Source: Physcia stellaris
Lineage: Eukaryota > Ascomycota > Lecanoromycetes > Caliciales > Physciaceae
NCBI GenBank assembly: GCA_018902385.1
Contig: JABSSW010000068.1
Location: 1 to 64,000, forward strand
Reading direction: 5' to 3'
Length of the DNA: 64,000 bases
A model generated the notes under the pieces. It had not been told where the DNA came from. It ran no database searches and saw only the letters and a program-made list of their open reading frames with translations. Positions within the stretch are counted from its first letter, which is position 1, and every line of letters begins with the position of its first letter. A program made the translations under genes and the position numbers. This document shows, in pieces, positions 1 through 13,494 of the stretch.

Positions 1-504
1 CCCTTCGTAGACGAGCAGCGCTTGGCTACAGAAGAGGATGATGTCTACTACTTATCGCGTACACCTCGATAAACAACACCTTTACGAGCTCGATGGCCTT
101 CAGCCCGCCCCCATATCCCACGGTAGCTGCAGCTTCGATGAATTTTGGACAAAGTCATCCCAGTCCTCCAACGGCGCATTGAGCGGCACCCCGCCAATGA
201 GATAAGGTTCAACCTGCTAGCTATGGTACGAGACCTACGATTACGCGCGAAAGAGATCGGAGACCAGGACTGGCTATATCGGGAAGAGCAGAAGAGGACT
301 GCATGGCAGTGGGGAGAACGCGCTGAGGAGGCATAATTTCATTGGGTTCATTGGCGAGGTCATGAAAGGTGTTGTGGGGGCCAAGCTGAACGAGGGCAAG
401 GGAGCGTATGACAAATGGATCGAGGGGAAGCGGAGGCCAAAACTAAGAGGAAGTTTGAGGAGAGGAAAAAGAAGGGCGAAGGTGAGGATTTGATGGAGAC
501 GTGA
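1..504 (+). pseudogene. Decayed 3' part of a UCH37/UCHL5-type ubiquitin C-terminal hydrolase
   Basis: Pieces in three frames together resemble the end of a UCH37-class (peptidase C12) deubiquitinase, the proteasome-associated enzyme that trims ubiquitin chains. Seen: LYELDGLQPAPISHG (about 83-127, the strand with the catalytic Asp in this family), VIPVLQRRIERHPANEIRFNLLAM-like sequence (about 154-230), and the tail block ALRRHNFIGFIGEVMKG (about 320-375) that corresponds to the UCH37 C-terminal helix, ending in a Lys/Glu-rich stretch and a stop at 502-504. The frame changes near 52, 80, 146, 312 and 430, mostly at short runs of one base. Where the family has the catalytic His (VY-H-F) the codon reads Tyr. 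The 5' part lies outside the window. Base composition is normal, unlike the island that follows. It may be a dead gene next to heterochromatin, or in part poor assembly; the lost His favours decay. Confidence 0.75.
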
Positions 505-940
505 GACAAGGGGGCTGTTTGGAAGGGCCGGCAGGTGATGTACTTCGCGGGACCATGTTACTCATGTTTCTGAACATCTGCAGCTTCGATGGTCCTAAAG
601 TCACTGTAGCAGTACAATGTGAATCCAGGCTTCACCCATGTGATACCAGCTGTAATCCTTTGTGAGACTCTTCATATTTTGTGCTTGCTACTTGCACGGG
701 CAAGCGGGAGATTCTTCAGCTGAGACAGTAGAGTCCAATCCCAACTATTACGTACAGATACGTATGGCAACTCGAATTCTGATCATGAGCAACGAATTGC
801 CTTTGAGCGGAAAAATGATAGGATGAGTAAGTAGGTACAACAAGATGTCACGACCGCGCGATGCTTTTCTGGGATGTTTCTATACTGCAGCCGTTTTGTA
901 ATTATAGTACCGTTAAATACGTCTAGCTCAGCTCGGATAA
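505..940. other. Spacer between the UCH37 relic and the retroelement nest
   Basis: This stretch has normal base composition, with GG and CC common. I see no supportable gene; the only open frame of note (783-998, minus) runs into the LTR and resembles nothing. The last five bases before the LTR (941-945, TCTGA) recur just after the right LTR at 30826-30830. Confidence 0.6.
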
Positions 941-945
941 TCTGA

Positions 946-1165
946 TGTTGGAGAGAAGTAACAGGAAATTGATTGGAGGACCAATTGACAGATTGCACGT
1001 GACTAGTTTTAAATGTTTGACATTCGGCCTTTTACATAATCATCTGTAGCATTCTTCTGTTTAGTCATATTGAAATCATTTTACATCTGTTTCATTGATT
1101 CTGATAATTGATTTCATTGAATCTCGATTTCGTACGATTTACATCTGTGCTAATTATTCTTTTCT
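946..1165 (+). repeat. E1 left LTR (220 bases)
   Basis: It starts TGTTG and aligns end to end with 30603-30825. The first 90 bases or so still contain GG and CC; the rest is mutated like the island. The terminal bases do not end in the usual CA, so the 3' boundary is set by loss of similarity and by the flanking TCTGA. Confidence 0.75.
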
Positions 1166-4100
1166 GATGTTCATTCTCGAAAACGATTGACAATAAAAAT
1201 CGTCGTTGATCGCTCATTGTTTATTTTCTAAAACAACAAAATCGAGCTTTTTACTATACGACAATCATTTTATCGATTGTTTATCTTTTCGAACGACGAA
1301 ATCTTCTATATCACTACTATCAAATCTCGAAGTTTCAACTGCATACGATCTGAATTGACGACGAGATTCAAATCACCACGTTGCATTTTCGTTGTTGAAT
1401 TTCTCGAATTTAAATCTGTATATTTTCGAGTTGTTTTTTTGATTTGATATTTTGCATCGTTTGCAAACAAAACATCAAACATATTTTCAAATCGATTGCT
1501 GAAATTTTCATTACGAATAATGAAAAAGAACGATTACGAAAAACTGTTATTATTGAACAAAATAATTTTTGAAACAATTCAATCAAAACGCATATTCATA
1601 AACGACATCAACACGAACATTATATATTGTTCAACGATCAAAACATTTTTCTTTACGTTAATGATCAAAAAATTCAAAAATATTATATTGAAAATTACAA
1701 CGAATTGCTCGAATTGCGAAGTCTTTCGATCACACATATATTACGATTTCAAAACTTTTTGCAACGATTGCAAATTTTGAATTACATTTACGAGAAATAC
1801 AATCAATGAAAATTATTTTCATTTCATTTCGAAAACATCTACGCAATTTGCAATCGATATTTTTTTCAAAATCTCAATCAACAACGTTCATTCATTCTCT
1901 CGTCAATTCTCACGCAAAATGTTTAAAGAATTTGACGATTTTATGCAAAGATTTCAATGATTCGTGAATCTCAATCACGAACTCAAGCATGAAAATTTGA
2001 CGTCTGAAAAATACATATTGCAATTTTGAATTTTGTTCGTTGAAACGTTCAAAAATTGAATTGACAACGATAAAAAAGTTCAAACGTTGATTAACAAAGA
2101 AAAAAAATGTCATTGAAAATGACAAAAAAAGTTCAAAAAAAAAATTATCTGCGATAAATATTTTGTCAAAAAAAATTCATTTTCATTGACGACGAACGCG
2201 TCGATCGAATTTTGAATACAATTCAACGAACAAATGAAATTTTTCGAAAATATTACGAGCGATTCAACAAAATCTTTGTCGAAAACGACGATCAAAATTA
2301 CATCGTGAACAACACGTTGACAAAAAATGAACGCATGTTTTTGATTTTTCTCATCAAACAATTCATCAACGATATACGAAATTTGAAATTACGACAACGA
2401 ATGTATGCTAGATATATCGAGAACATAATCGCAAAAATGAAAAATTTGACAAAAATTTGCGTTTTAACAAAAAAGATGTTCAACGTCATGCAATTTGAAA
2501 AACGTCTAAAATTTCAAACTTAAAACAATAAAGAACGAGCGATTTAAAATTTTCGAATTTTATTTGAAACAGTTGAACTCGATCGATTTCAACGTCAAAA
2601 CAAAAATAGTCAAAGTCGTGCAAAATGTGTTGATTGACAGAGAATTTCTTATCGACGTGATATACAACAACAATCGACGTTTTCAACGACAATCAATCAA
2701 AATTTCGAGTAACGAACGTATTCAGAAAATCAATTTCGTCGAATACACAAAATCATTCATTTCAAATACTTCGGGGTTGCAACAATATTCAGAATATTTC
2801 TCTCAGAATTTTCGAAGTCAATCACAAATTGTCATATCATTTTCTCGTGACGAAATCAAATGAAAAAAACAACGTGAAAAGACAAATCGAAAATTCAACG
2901 TTTAAACTCATTTCAATCGTTTTATCAACGAAAATGTGACGTACAACAAAATAAAACACGATATTTGTTGTCATACATGCGACGATTGTGATCATATCTT
3001 CAAAAAATGCACATGTAACGAACATCAGAAATTTATTTCGATCGCAAAACGTCGTTTACAACAAATCACTGCATACAAATCACGTGAAAAAGATTATTAC
3101 AATTCGATTTTTATACAATCAAAACAATTATTTTCAAATATATCATTTGTTTTTACATCATATCAGTCAAAACTATACAAATCAAACGAATCAACAATAT
3201 CATTTTCGCAATCGAATGTATTTCAACTTTTGCGAAATCAATCACATATTATATCGAAATATTCGAAAATCATTTCTTTGCAAATTTCGTCGCATCACTT
3301 TTTCATCGATTACATATATGAAAACGACGATATTTTTGTCAATTGTTGCGAGTTTGCGTTTCGTTTTTCACAATTGACATTTCAACGAATTACATTGCGA
3401 ATATCGATACAAAGAACATTTTCTTTTTTTTTGCAATTCATTTTGTTTTTCTTCAATCAAATATCATCGATTCAATCGTTCGAACTCAACACTTTGCGAT
3501 AAACGCATAAAAAAAAAAAGTTAAAAAGAATAATGATAAAAAATCGAATAAAAACTCAATCAAATTTCTCGCGAAATCTTTTGCAACAATTTCGAAACGA
3601 TCGAAAAAAAAAAATGAAACAAAAAAAAACGTTAAAAAGACTTTGAAATTTATTGCGAATATGATTGATCGACAAAAATTTCGATTGAAAAATTGTTGTT
3701 GAATCAAACGATTATTTTGTCGATATTACATTTATTTCAATTATTTTCTCATTTTCGCGATGAAACGAAACGTCTTATTAATGCATCTCGAAAATTTCGA
3801 ATAAAAAGAAAATCGAGAAAATCAATCAAACAACGACGTCAATGTTCAAAATCAATTTCACATTCGTTCGTTCGAACAAAAATAAACGCGTGCAATGAAT
3901 AGTCAAAAAATATTATAAAATCGTGAAAATCATCAATAGTGCATATGAAATTCTTTGCATATTTTACAAAAATTCGAAATTTTTTCGCATCGATTTATCG
4001 TTTGAATCGATCAAAACAAATCAAAATTCGAATTTTATTATCATCAATGCAAAACTCGCGTCGAACATGAAATTGAACGTTTATTCATCGAAATTGCTCG

Positions 4101-5439
4101 ATTCTAACGAAATGCGCATGATGATGATCAATGAAAATCGTCATGAATTGAAATTTTGAATTATTTTGAACATCGAAATTGAGAACATTAAACGTCAAAT
4201 TTGAATTTTCGTCAACTCAAATCACAATGACAACAATACGAAATTGTTACTCGATTTATTTTGATTTCAATCGATGCACGCACAAATTGACATCAAAAAA
4301 AAAATTCAAATAAAAATTTCGCTCAAAGTGAAATGATCAAAAATATCAATTTCAAAATCAAAATTTTTGATTTGACAAAAATGAAACACGTTCATAATTC
4401 GAATATTTCATTTGAACGAAAAAAAATTAACGTACAAAAGACGTTCGAACGTATCATCATCAAAAAAAAATCGTTTTCAATGATTTCGAGTTCGAGAAAA
4501 AATTTGAAAATTCGAATAAAAAGTTTAACGAATTTTTTATTTCAAATTTTGATTCAGAAAACGCGAATTTTCAATAGATTTTGTTGACAATTTTAAAGAA
4601 AACTCAACGATGAAAATGAAAAACAAAAAAAATTTTCGTCGACTCAAAAAAATGATATATCAACATTTGAATTTTTGCGTAAACTATTCGAATAAAAACG
4701 TCGATACATGTGAATCGTCATTTCGTTGACACGAAACGAAAAATACAACATTCAAAATCAATAACGCAACATTACAATCGTTCAATGATTTCGATATCGA
4801 ATTCGAATGCAAATGTGAAATCAAATTCGCTTGTATAAAATTGAAATCGTCAAAAAAATTCGCATTTACAAAGTTTTTGTCAATCAAACAAATGAATCAA
4901 AATGTTGTTGTTCGTTCGAGTACGTTTGCATATTTCGTTGAAACGAACAACAAAATAAATTGAAATCAAAATTTTCGATGATTTCTCAAGAAACGTTTTC
5001 ATAGACGAGAAATCAAATTTTGAATTTTTACTATTCGTCGCATTACTCGTCGCATCATTGACGATACAATGTTTTCAAATTTTTAAAAAAATGAATCAAA
5101 AATGAAAAAATCACGTTGAATGACGTCATATCGAATGCAAATATGCGATTGAAAATTTTGCAATTTATTTGAACATATCGTGATGTGAATGCGAAAAAGT
5201 TGAAAAATATATCGATTATTGATTTTATTGTACATCGAATTTGTTTTCGCTTTGATTTGAAATTTTACAATGCAAAACAACATCGATTCACGTTTAAAAA
5301 AAAATGATGATATCAAACAATTATACAGAAAAGTTTTGAAATCGACATGTACGAACGTATCGTCATCGTCGATGATCGCATATCTCAATAAATGTTAAAT
5401 CTATTTTAATATTCAAAACAAAACAGATAAAATCAAAAT

Positions 5440-5676
5440 TGTTACAAGCATGTCTGACAGATAAATCTGACAAATAGATAGACGATATAATAGATGATTG
5501 AGCAAATAAATCTAAATCGAATTATATTTTAATTCTTTGACGAAATTAACGTGATTTGAAACTTGACGTTCGCACATTGTTTGCAATTTTATCATTTTGT
5601 ACATATTTGTTTTTGCAGATTTATTGTTTTCGTTTAATTAATCAATAATACGTTTATTCAAACACGATTTATGATA
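5440..5676 (+). repeat. E2 left LTR (237 bases)
   Basis: It starts TGTTAC and is the same length as its partner at 27114-27350. The pair differs at about 27 sites by my count, nearly all transitions. It is preceded by AAAAT, the target duplication. Confidence 0.9.
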
Positions 5677-5760
5677 TTACAATAAATTTTCAATTTTTAT
5701 CGTTCGTCGAGATACGCGAACGTTCAAAATAAAATTTCAAATCGATCAAATTTTTTGACG

Positions 5761-5947
5761 TTAGAAGTCTGTCGACTATGAAACGAAAATCTGTCTGACG
5801 ATTTTTGATGACAGAGTCTGAAAACTAAACGTGTTTGTCGTTGAGAAAAAATCATTTTGTCATTATAGCTTTACAATATATATTTCGAAACTTCTTCGTA
5901 GAATTAGCAATCAAATTTTTACATCTTTTCACACATTGTTTTTGACA
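5761..5947 (+). repeat. E3 left LTR (187 bases)
   Basis: It aligns with 13307-13494 over its full length. TGACG lies directly outside both LTRs. The exact first base is uncertain because the expected TG start is not clean. Confidence 0.8.
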
Positions 5948-8900
5948 ATTTGATAACATCGTTCTATCACATCAACGTTGTTTTGCATCATTGATTGCAG
6001 CAACATCATCAAGACTCTGTCAGTTTTGCAGTGCATTGTACGCAAGTTTGTCAATTTCTTAAATTTTATTTTTTTGTCGTTTCATTTCTTTTGATGTCGC
6101 TGATGCTGTAAATTTTACGTCAATTCTATCTATTTGACTGTGAAAGACTTTCATCTCACTTTATTCTATTCTTCGTTTTATCAGTCTGTAAAAGACTTTT
6201 TCATTCATTTTTGTCACTGTACGAGTAATCTGTCGAAAAGCTTTCGTCGATCGAAAAACATTCAAGCTAGCTAAATCAGCAGAAAGATTTTCACAACAAG
6301 TCAATTGTAATTCATTCTGACGTCAATCTTCAACGAGATCATTCAGTTTGCGTGATTCATCTACGACTTTTTGCAAATCAATCACGTTTTTGCTCGTTAC
6401 TCGACGATATTGATCGACGTACGATGAAAATTCTGACATCGCTAAAATTTTCAAATTTTTCAGAACTCGAGTCAAAGCGATTCTGCTTTATTCATTTCAG
6501 TGAATCAACGACGTCGTTTCGTTTCAAAACGTTTTGACTCAATTTCGTTTTGATATCGAACGCTTTCGCAACTCGAACGTCTTTCGAAATTTTTTGATCA
6601 AATTTTCAACTGTAATCAGTTCAGAATTGGTGACTCGATTTCATTTTCGATTCTTCGTCTATTCAGATTAGAAACGTCAATCTCGTCAATTTCATCAATA
6701 TCGTCTGATGCTTTTTTTTTTTCAAAAAGATTTCGACGCAATAGCGTGTCGAAAGTTCAGATTCTCAATTTCACATTTTCGTCTGTAACATTCAGCTATT
6801 CATCTATTATCACGTCAGACACGTCGATCGATTTGCATTCTGATTTCAATTCTGTCAACATTCGTGATATTTCAGCTGAAAAAACTATTTACACACAACT
6901 CATTGACTTGCCATGTTGATCAAAGACAAAATCAAGATCAAAATCAGTTTGATTCGACTATTCAAACAATCATTACAGCAACGATCACTCGCAATCGTTA
7001 CTCAAACATTTGTCGATTTTACAGCACAACTTCAACGTTTTCAGCAAAATAATATCGAAGATAACAACGAACGTGATAATCGACGTTTTTCTGACTCTGA
7101 TTCTGATCTTTCGAATGAAGTTGCGACTGATGCTGATGACGAGAAATCAATTTTGAAAAACTCAAAAAATATCGACTTTTTGATTCTCGTTGAAAATGAC
7201 AAAAACAAAAATGTCATTGTCAACGTTGATCGACATATCTACTACAAAAATGTATTTGTCTTTATTGACAAACTTAAAAATTTGAAAAAAAAATTCGTTT
7301 GATCACAAAAAAAATGCGTGAACTTATTGCCGAATGTTTGTTTGACGACGCTTTCATTGACATTTCATGAAACTAAATGAAACTGAAAAAAATATGTTTC
7401 GTGATGAAATCGATGAATCAATGATGTCGTGATCTGATACGTCGATTCAAAAAACGTGATTTTTCACAAATTCTCAAGAATCTGCAAACTGAAAAATACA
7501 TTATGCAAAATGTTCGCAATGATAAAACGTTTAAAATTTACGTGCAAAACATCATGCGTCACTTTAAAATCGTCGAATTCAATTCTATTTACAATCAGCT
7601 AATCATGACGTGAAATAATTTGAATTTCAATTTCAAAACGCAAATATCTGAATCAATCACGACTACTATCTTTATTTCATTCTTCGACTCGCTTGACGCC
7701 AAATTTTAGTATTTGACAGAAAATGACTGTTCATAAATCTATTCAACATGTCAGCTCTAGTTCTGATCAGAGTAAACAACGTCAAATCAGTAAACAAAAT
7801 CGTGAACGACAAAACGACTATCAACAGCAATCTGACGCTGACGACTTTCAATTTTCTTACTCTTCGTATGAGTATTGATCATCATCAGATTACAACTCAT
7901 ATCAGTATCAGAATTCGACGTTTCAGAATAATGCTTATCAGAAATATCAGAAATCTCAATATCAGTTCTCAAGCGCATTTCAAAAAACATTTGTCGTTTT
8001 TGTTTTGTCAATTGACAGACAATTTTTGCAACTGATTTTCGAAAACGCGTCAAATTTCAAATTCAAAAATCAATCACAACGTCGACTAGCAAACGACACA
8101 GAACAAAATAATCGAAACGAATTTGACAATCGTGACGACAAGACTAGAATTTTTGTTGCCGATCAAAATAACAACGAAAAAGAAAAATCTGTGAAAGATT
8201 TCCACAATGAAAAGAATGAAAATTACTATACTGAGAACGAAAATCTGAATTACTACAATTCGAATCAGAAAAATGAAACTTTCGTCAATTTCACTGCGTC
8301 AATAATAGTGATCAAATCATTTTATCTCATTTTGTCGTCGATGTAAAAAAACTTTCGACATCTAACAACGAGCTACATCGTCATCTTCGTGTTGATTGTA
8401 ATTTGATCTCTTCAGAAAGATCGAAATTCTTTAGCGACGTCGAAATCTATTTTGAAAAAAATGTCAATTCATTTACAATCGATGCTACGAAAGAAATCAA
8501 CGAATCTAGTCAATCGAAAATCGTCACGTCTGTTGAATTTTTTTCATTTATTTGTTTGAATTTATCATTATTCGCTTTAACGTCGACTCGTTCGCAGATA
8601 TTGACACGAAATACGAATTTCGTGATTGAAATTACGTCAAAATCAAAATTTCACTTGTCGTAATCGTCGTGTCAAAAACGTGTGTCTGAACATCGATGCT
8701 AACGTTTCATTTATGAATCGAAATTTTTCAAACACAGACACTCAATATTATTCATTCGTATCATGATTTCGTCATTTCAAATTCGTGATCTAAACACTAA
8801 TCGACATGAAAACTGAAAATACGTCATATGTGATATTCACATGTTGACACAAAGAATGATCAGAAAATCACGTCGTTGTTCAAACGCGAGATTTATTTCG

Positions 8901-11900
8901 TTGACAATTTGAAAATCAACATGCTTCTAAACAACGACATCATTGAATTCGAAAATTTCGCTATCGATATGACTAAAAAACACGCAATGATAAATAATAT
9001 CGACATAATCATATCATTGAAAATACGTTTTTTCAAATTGACGATTCAACGATCTGTTCATTTCAAAAAAATTACAATCATTTCGTCACATGTCGAGATG
9101 ATCGTCGTCGTTCATCATGTCAATTGTCGACTACAAAAAATTTTCTGTTTGAATCGAATAACAATCTCAATTTCATTTTGTACGAAACATCTCGTTGACG
9201 CGTCTACGAAATCTATTGTTGTACGCAACGATAAAAAATTTTCAATCATGATTTCTAGAAATTTTCGACTAGACAAAATATTTGAAATCAACATTTAGAT
9301 TTTTTAGTGATTTTCATATCGATATCGACGATGAAAATGTCAGATATCTCGTCGTCAAAAAATCAAAATTCATTCACAAAAATGATTGATTCAAAAGCTC
9401 ATTTTCGTTTGCGTCGTGATTTACGTCGTCGTTGCTGCAATCGATAGTAGTTTTTCGATTACGTTTGTCATCTCATCGTCGCTAGTCATTTTGTCACAAA
9501 CATCAATCGTCACATCGTCTGTAATCATTTTGTCACAAACTTCGATGTCAATTGCTGAATTGCGAAAAATTTTCGCAATCAAAATCGATGCTAACGATTT
9601 CGAGAAATTTTCTACAAACGTTTCTACTTCGCTAGTCGAAATCGTTTTGTTTAACGACGTTATCGTTTACAATTTCGACGAGCTAAACTCATTCGTCAAG
9701 ATTGTTGAAAAATTTTCGACGTTTTGACAGAACATCGACTTTGTCGAAATGTCGAAAGAGAATTGAATGAAAATATCATTGAAAAATGACTGAAAGAAGC
9801 GTGTAACAAAAAAAACAAAAATGTATTCTTTGAATGCAAAAAATCGAAAATTGATAAACAAAACTTTCGACGATTTGCATCGCATTGATCGAATGTTCTG
9901 AATTAATCAATCAACGTCATTTTTTTACTCTTGCTTCTGCGTTTGAAAGAGCGTTGACGACGAGAAAAAAATCGTGTAATTATAAACATTAGAAATCTCT
10001 CAATGTCATAACACAATTTAACGCATATTCGCTATCATTGCAAACAGATATTATAATCGCAATGCGAAATTGCGACTACATATCAATCATTGATTGCTTC
10101 AACTTTTTTCTATCAATGACGAATTCATTCAAATGATCGACACAAACTTATTGTCGTCAATCATAAAGATCAGAAAACTTCAACGAATGATCGTCATGAA
10201 TTACAAAAACTCATCGACGTACGTGCAACGTCAAATTGATCGACTGTTTCGCGAATATCGTCATTTTGCCAGAACTTATGTGAACGATATAATGATATTC
10301 TCTCGTACAAAAATCGAACACGAAACTCATCTGCGCAAAATATTCTCAATATTAAACAAAAACAACATCTCGATCAAGCTCATCAAGATTTTTCTGAGCT
10401 ATTCATCAATCTCACTTCTCGATCAAAAGATTGACTGTTCGATCTAATCACGTCCGAATAAAAAAACTCAAAACAATTGTCAAATTTCGATTTTCTCGTA
10501 TTTTTCGACAACTCGAAACGTATCTTGACTTGACTGACTGACTACGTGATTACATCGCTCACTATGTTGACATTTTCAAATCGTTACAAAACAAAAAGAC
10601 AAAGTTTTTGCGTAACGAATTTACTGCAAAAAATGCTAGACGCGTCTATTTCTCAAAAACACGCGTGCAGCATTCTACGACAGAAAAATTGATTTCGTTC
10701 GATGTTTTGCAAATCGTTTTGACAAAATCTTTCTATTTAATACATTCGAATTTCAAACGTCAATTATTCATTGATTTGAATGCTAGCAAAAAATTCGACT
10801 TCGATGTCATGCTATACTATGTCAAAAAAATCTTCTTCGAGTCAAACAAATATCTTTCTCGTCATGCTATAAAATCGATACTTTTTCTTAGTCGATTACT
10901 CATCGATGTCGAGACAAAATATTGATTCATTGAATTGAAAATAACAAACATTGTGTGAATGCTCAAAAAAACGAGACATATTGTCGAAATCTCGTCGAAC
11001 AAAACAATCGTCTATATTGATCATGAATTTGCATTCGACATTGCTAATCAAACAACGATGACAACAATCTCGATCGACAAGCTCAATTTACGCTTTGTTC
11101 GCGCTTCAGATTACATTCAGCGTTTCAATCTCGATATTCGACATAAGTCAAACAAGCAGCACATTGTTTCTGACGCTTTGTCACGTCTGATCAGTGACAA
11201 TATCAACGCGTCAATGATCAGAGATTTTGATGAAAATGAACTTGATGTTTTGTTCACAATCTCACTAATCGAAATGAAGAAAAACTTTCGCAATCGAATA
11301 CTCGATGACTACAAAACTGATCTGAATTGACAAAAAATCAGTCAAATATTGAACGTTGACGACGAGAACATCGCAAAGCTATCTTTCTATAAAGAAAAAA
11401 ATGATTTGATTTTTCGTTCAAATGATTTTATCATTGATGATCATGTCTACGAGTCTCGTCGACTTTGCATTTTTCATTTCGTTGTATCAGACATTTTACG
11501 ACTAGCTCATGACGATGAGCATTCGAGTTACGCAAAATGCTTCGAAGAAATGTTCGCTTCATATTATATTCGCGATTTGTTTCGCTATTTGCGTGACTAT
11601 CTAAAACATTGTTCGAAATGTCAAATGTATCAAATCAGAAAACACGCATCGTATGACTCGTTACAACTCATATTAATTTCATCGATTTCATTTCATACAA
11701 TCATCATTGATTTCATTCTGACTCTATTTGTTTTCGATGACGAACTGAATATCGCGATGTCTGTCATTTGCAAATTCACGAAACGATTCACATTCGTTGT
11801 CGACAAAAAAACTTGATCTGTCGCTAAATGAAAAATCGCGTTAATCGACAAACTAGATATTGCTGACTGAAATATATCGAAAATCATAATCTCGAATCGA

Positions 11901-13306
11901 GATCGCAAGTTTCTGTCTGATATGTGAACAACAATCTTCAAAAAACTCGAAGTTCGTTTATTTTATTCAACTGCATATCATTCTCAAATTGACGATCAAT
12001 TCGAACGAACTAATCAGATGATTGAAATTGCTCTTCGATTCTATCTGATTACAATGAAAAATTCAACTGAGTGACTCAAAATACTGTTCAGATTGCAACG
12101 TCATTTTAACAATTCTCATTTTGTCACTACTCACAAAACATTCAATGAAACGTTTTACGAATTTATTTTTTTGCAATCTTTGAACATGTTGCGTCAATCC
12201 GTTACATTTGATCTCATTGACGATTTGAAAAAGTCTTTCGCAACTGACAATCGAAAATCTTTCGCAAAAATTTTTTTCAATGCAACTACTCGTGTTCGCT
12301 TTGAAATGATTGACGTCATTGCATTTGCTCAAATGATCAGCAAATACTTCTATGATCGCAAACATCAATTTTTGTTCATGAAAATTGACGATTATGCATT
12401 GATTAAATTGCATCATGATTACAACATATCGACAACTGAAATTCTCGATAAAAAGTTGAGTCAGCAATATATCGATTTTTTCAAAGTTTTTGAGAAGATT
12501 GATAATCTGACATATCGACTGGAATTTTCGAATCACTGACGTATACATTTTGTTTTATTCATAGCTCAATTGAAATCTGTTCTTTCATCAATGAACGATT
12601 TTTTCAATCGCTCGCGCTCAAATCAGCCAAATTCTGTTTTCGTTGAAAAAGACACGAATCGAGTCAAATTATGAAAAATTGAAAAATTTATCAACAAACG
12701 TCAAATCAAACGTCGTAACGACGAGTATTTTGTCAAATGAAAAAACTGAAAATCACAATACGATGAGTGACGAAATTTATCAGAACTCGATGACGCTCAA
12801 AATTTTGTACAGAATTACGAAGACGCGTTGCGTTCAACGATGTTTTTGTCAAATCGTTTGCATAAATTTTTCATTTTATCGATCAAGATTATCATTTCGT
12901 TCAAGTTTTTCGATTTTAGACAGTCTTTCGCAGTCATTTCATTGATTAGAAAATTTTTCACAATTATTTTCTCGACGTCGACGTTTGTCAATCAATTTTC
13001 AACAAATCAACGATTCGCGATCGTCATTTCACGTAAATCGAACACGACATTTTTGCTAATTTCTAGATTCGAAACATTTGCTCTGATTCGAAAATCAATC
13101 ATCGTCGAATTGATCACATTTTCTATCATCTCGCTGATTTCAGTCACGTCGTCGATTATCGCAATTGATATTTTGATGCGACGCTTTCATCGACTTCAGA
13201 GATTAGAAAAGAAAGATTAGAGATATCAACACGAGTAATGTTTTGTATGACTAGAAAGCATTGTTGACATCGAAACGATGTCGTCTATTTTGATTGAAAC
13301 AGATTG

Positions 13307-13494
13307 TTAGAAGTTTGTCGACTATGAGACGAAAATTTGCTTGACGACTGTCAATGACAAAATTTGAAAACTAAACGTGTTTGTCGTTGAAAGATAAATC
13401 ATTTGTCATCATAACTTTACAGTATATATTTCGAAACTTCTTCGTAGAATTAGCAATCAAACTTTTTACATCTTTTCACACATTGTTCTTGACA
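13307..13494 (+). repeat. E3 right LTR (188 bases)
   Basis: It is the partner of 5761-5947, ends in TTGACA and is followed by TGACG. E2 sequence resumes after it with the gag-like region. Confidence 0.8.

Larger units (their letters stand above)
5761..13494 (+). mobile_element. E3: Ty3/Gypsy-like LTR retroelement, fossil, nested in E2
   Basis: LTRs of 187 and 188 bases (5761-5947, 13307-13494) are flanked by TGACG (5756-5760 and 13495-13499). Total length is about 7.7 kb. It landed about 85 bases inside the left LTR of E2, in the leader region. Parts in order: gag-like region about 6350-8280; a zinc-finger-like CxxC plus HRHLR motif about 8290-8400; retropepsin-like region about 8870-9300; reverse transcriptase about 9700-10560; RNase H about 10600-11190; integrase zinc-binding part and core about 11350-12540; tail to about 13220. 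It has dozens of breaks but keeps more CT/AG than E1 or E2. Its RT and integrase resemble those of E4, so the two belong to one lineage. Confidence 0.85.
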
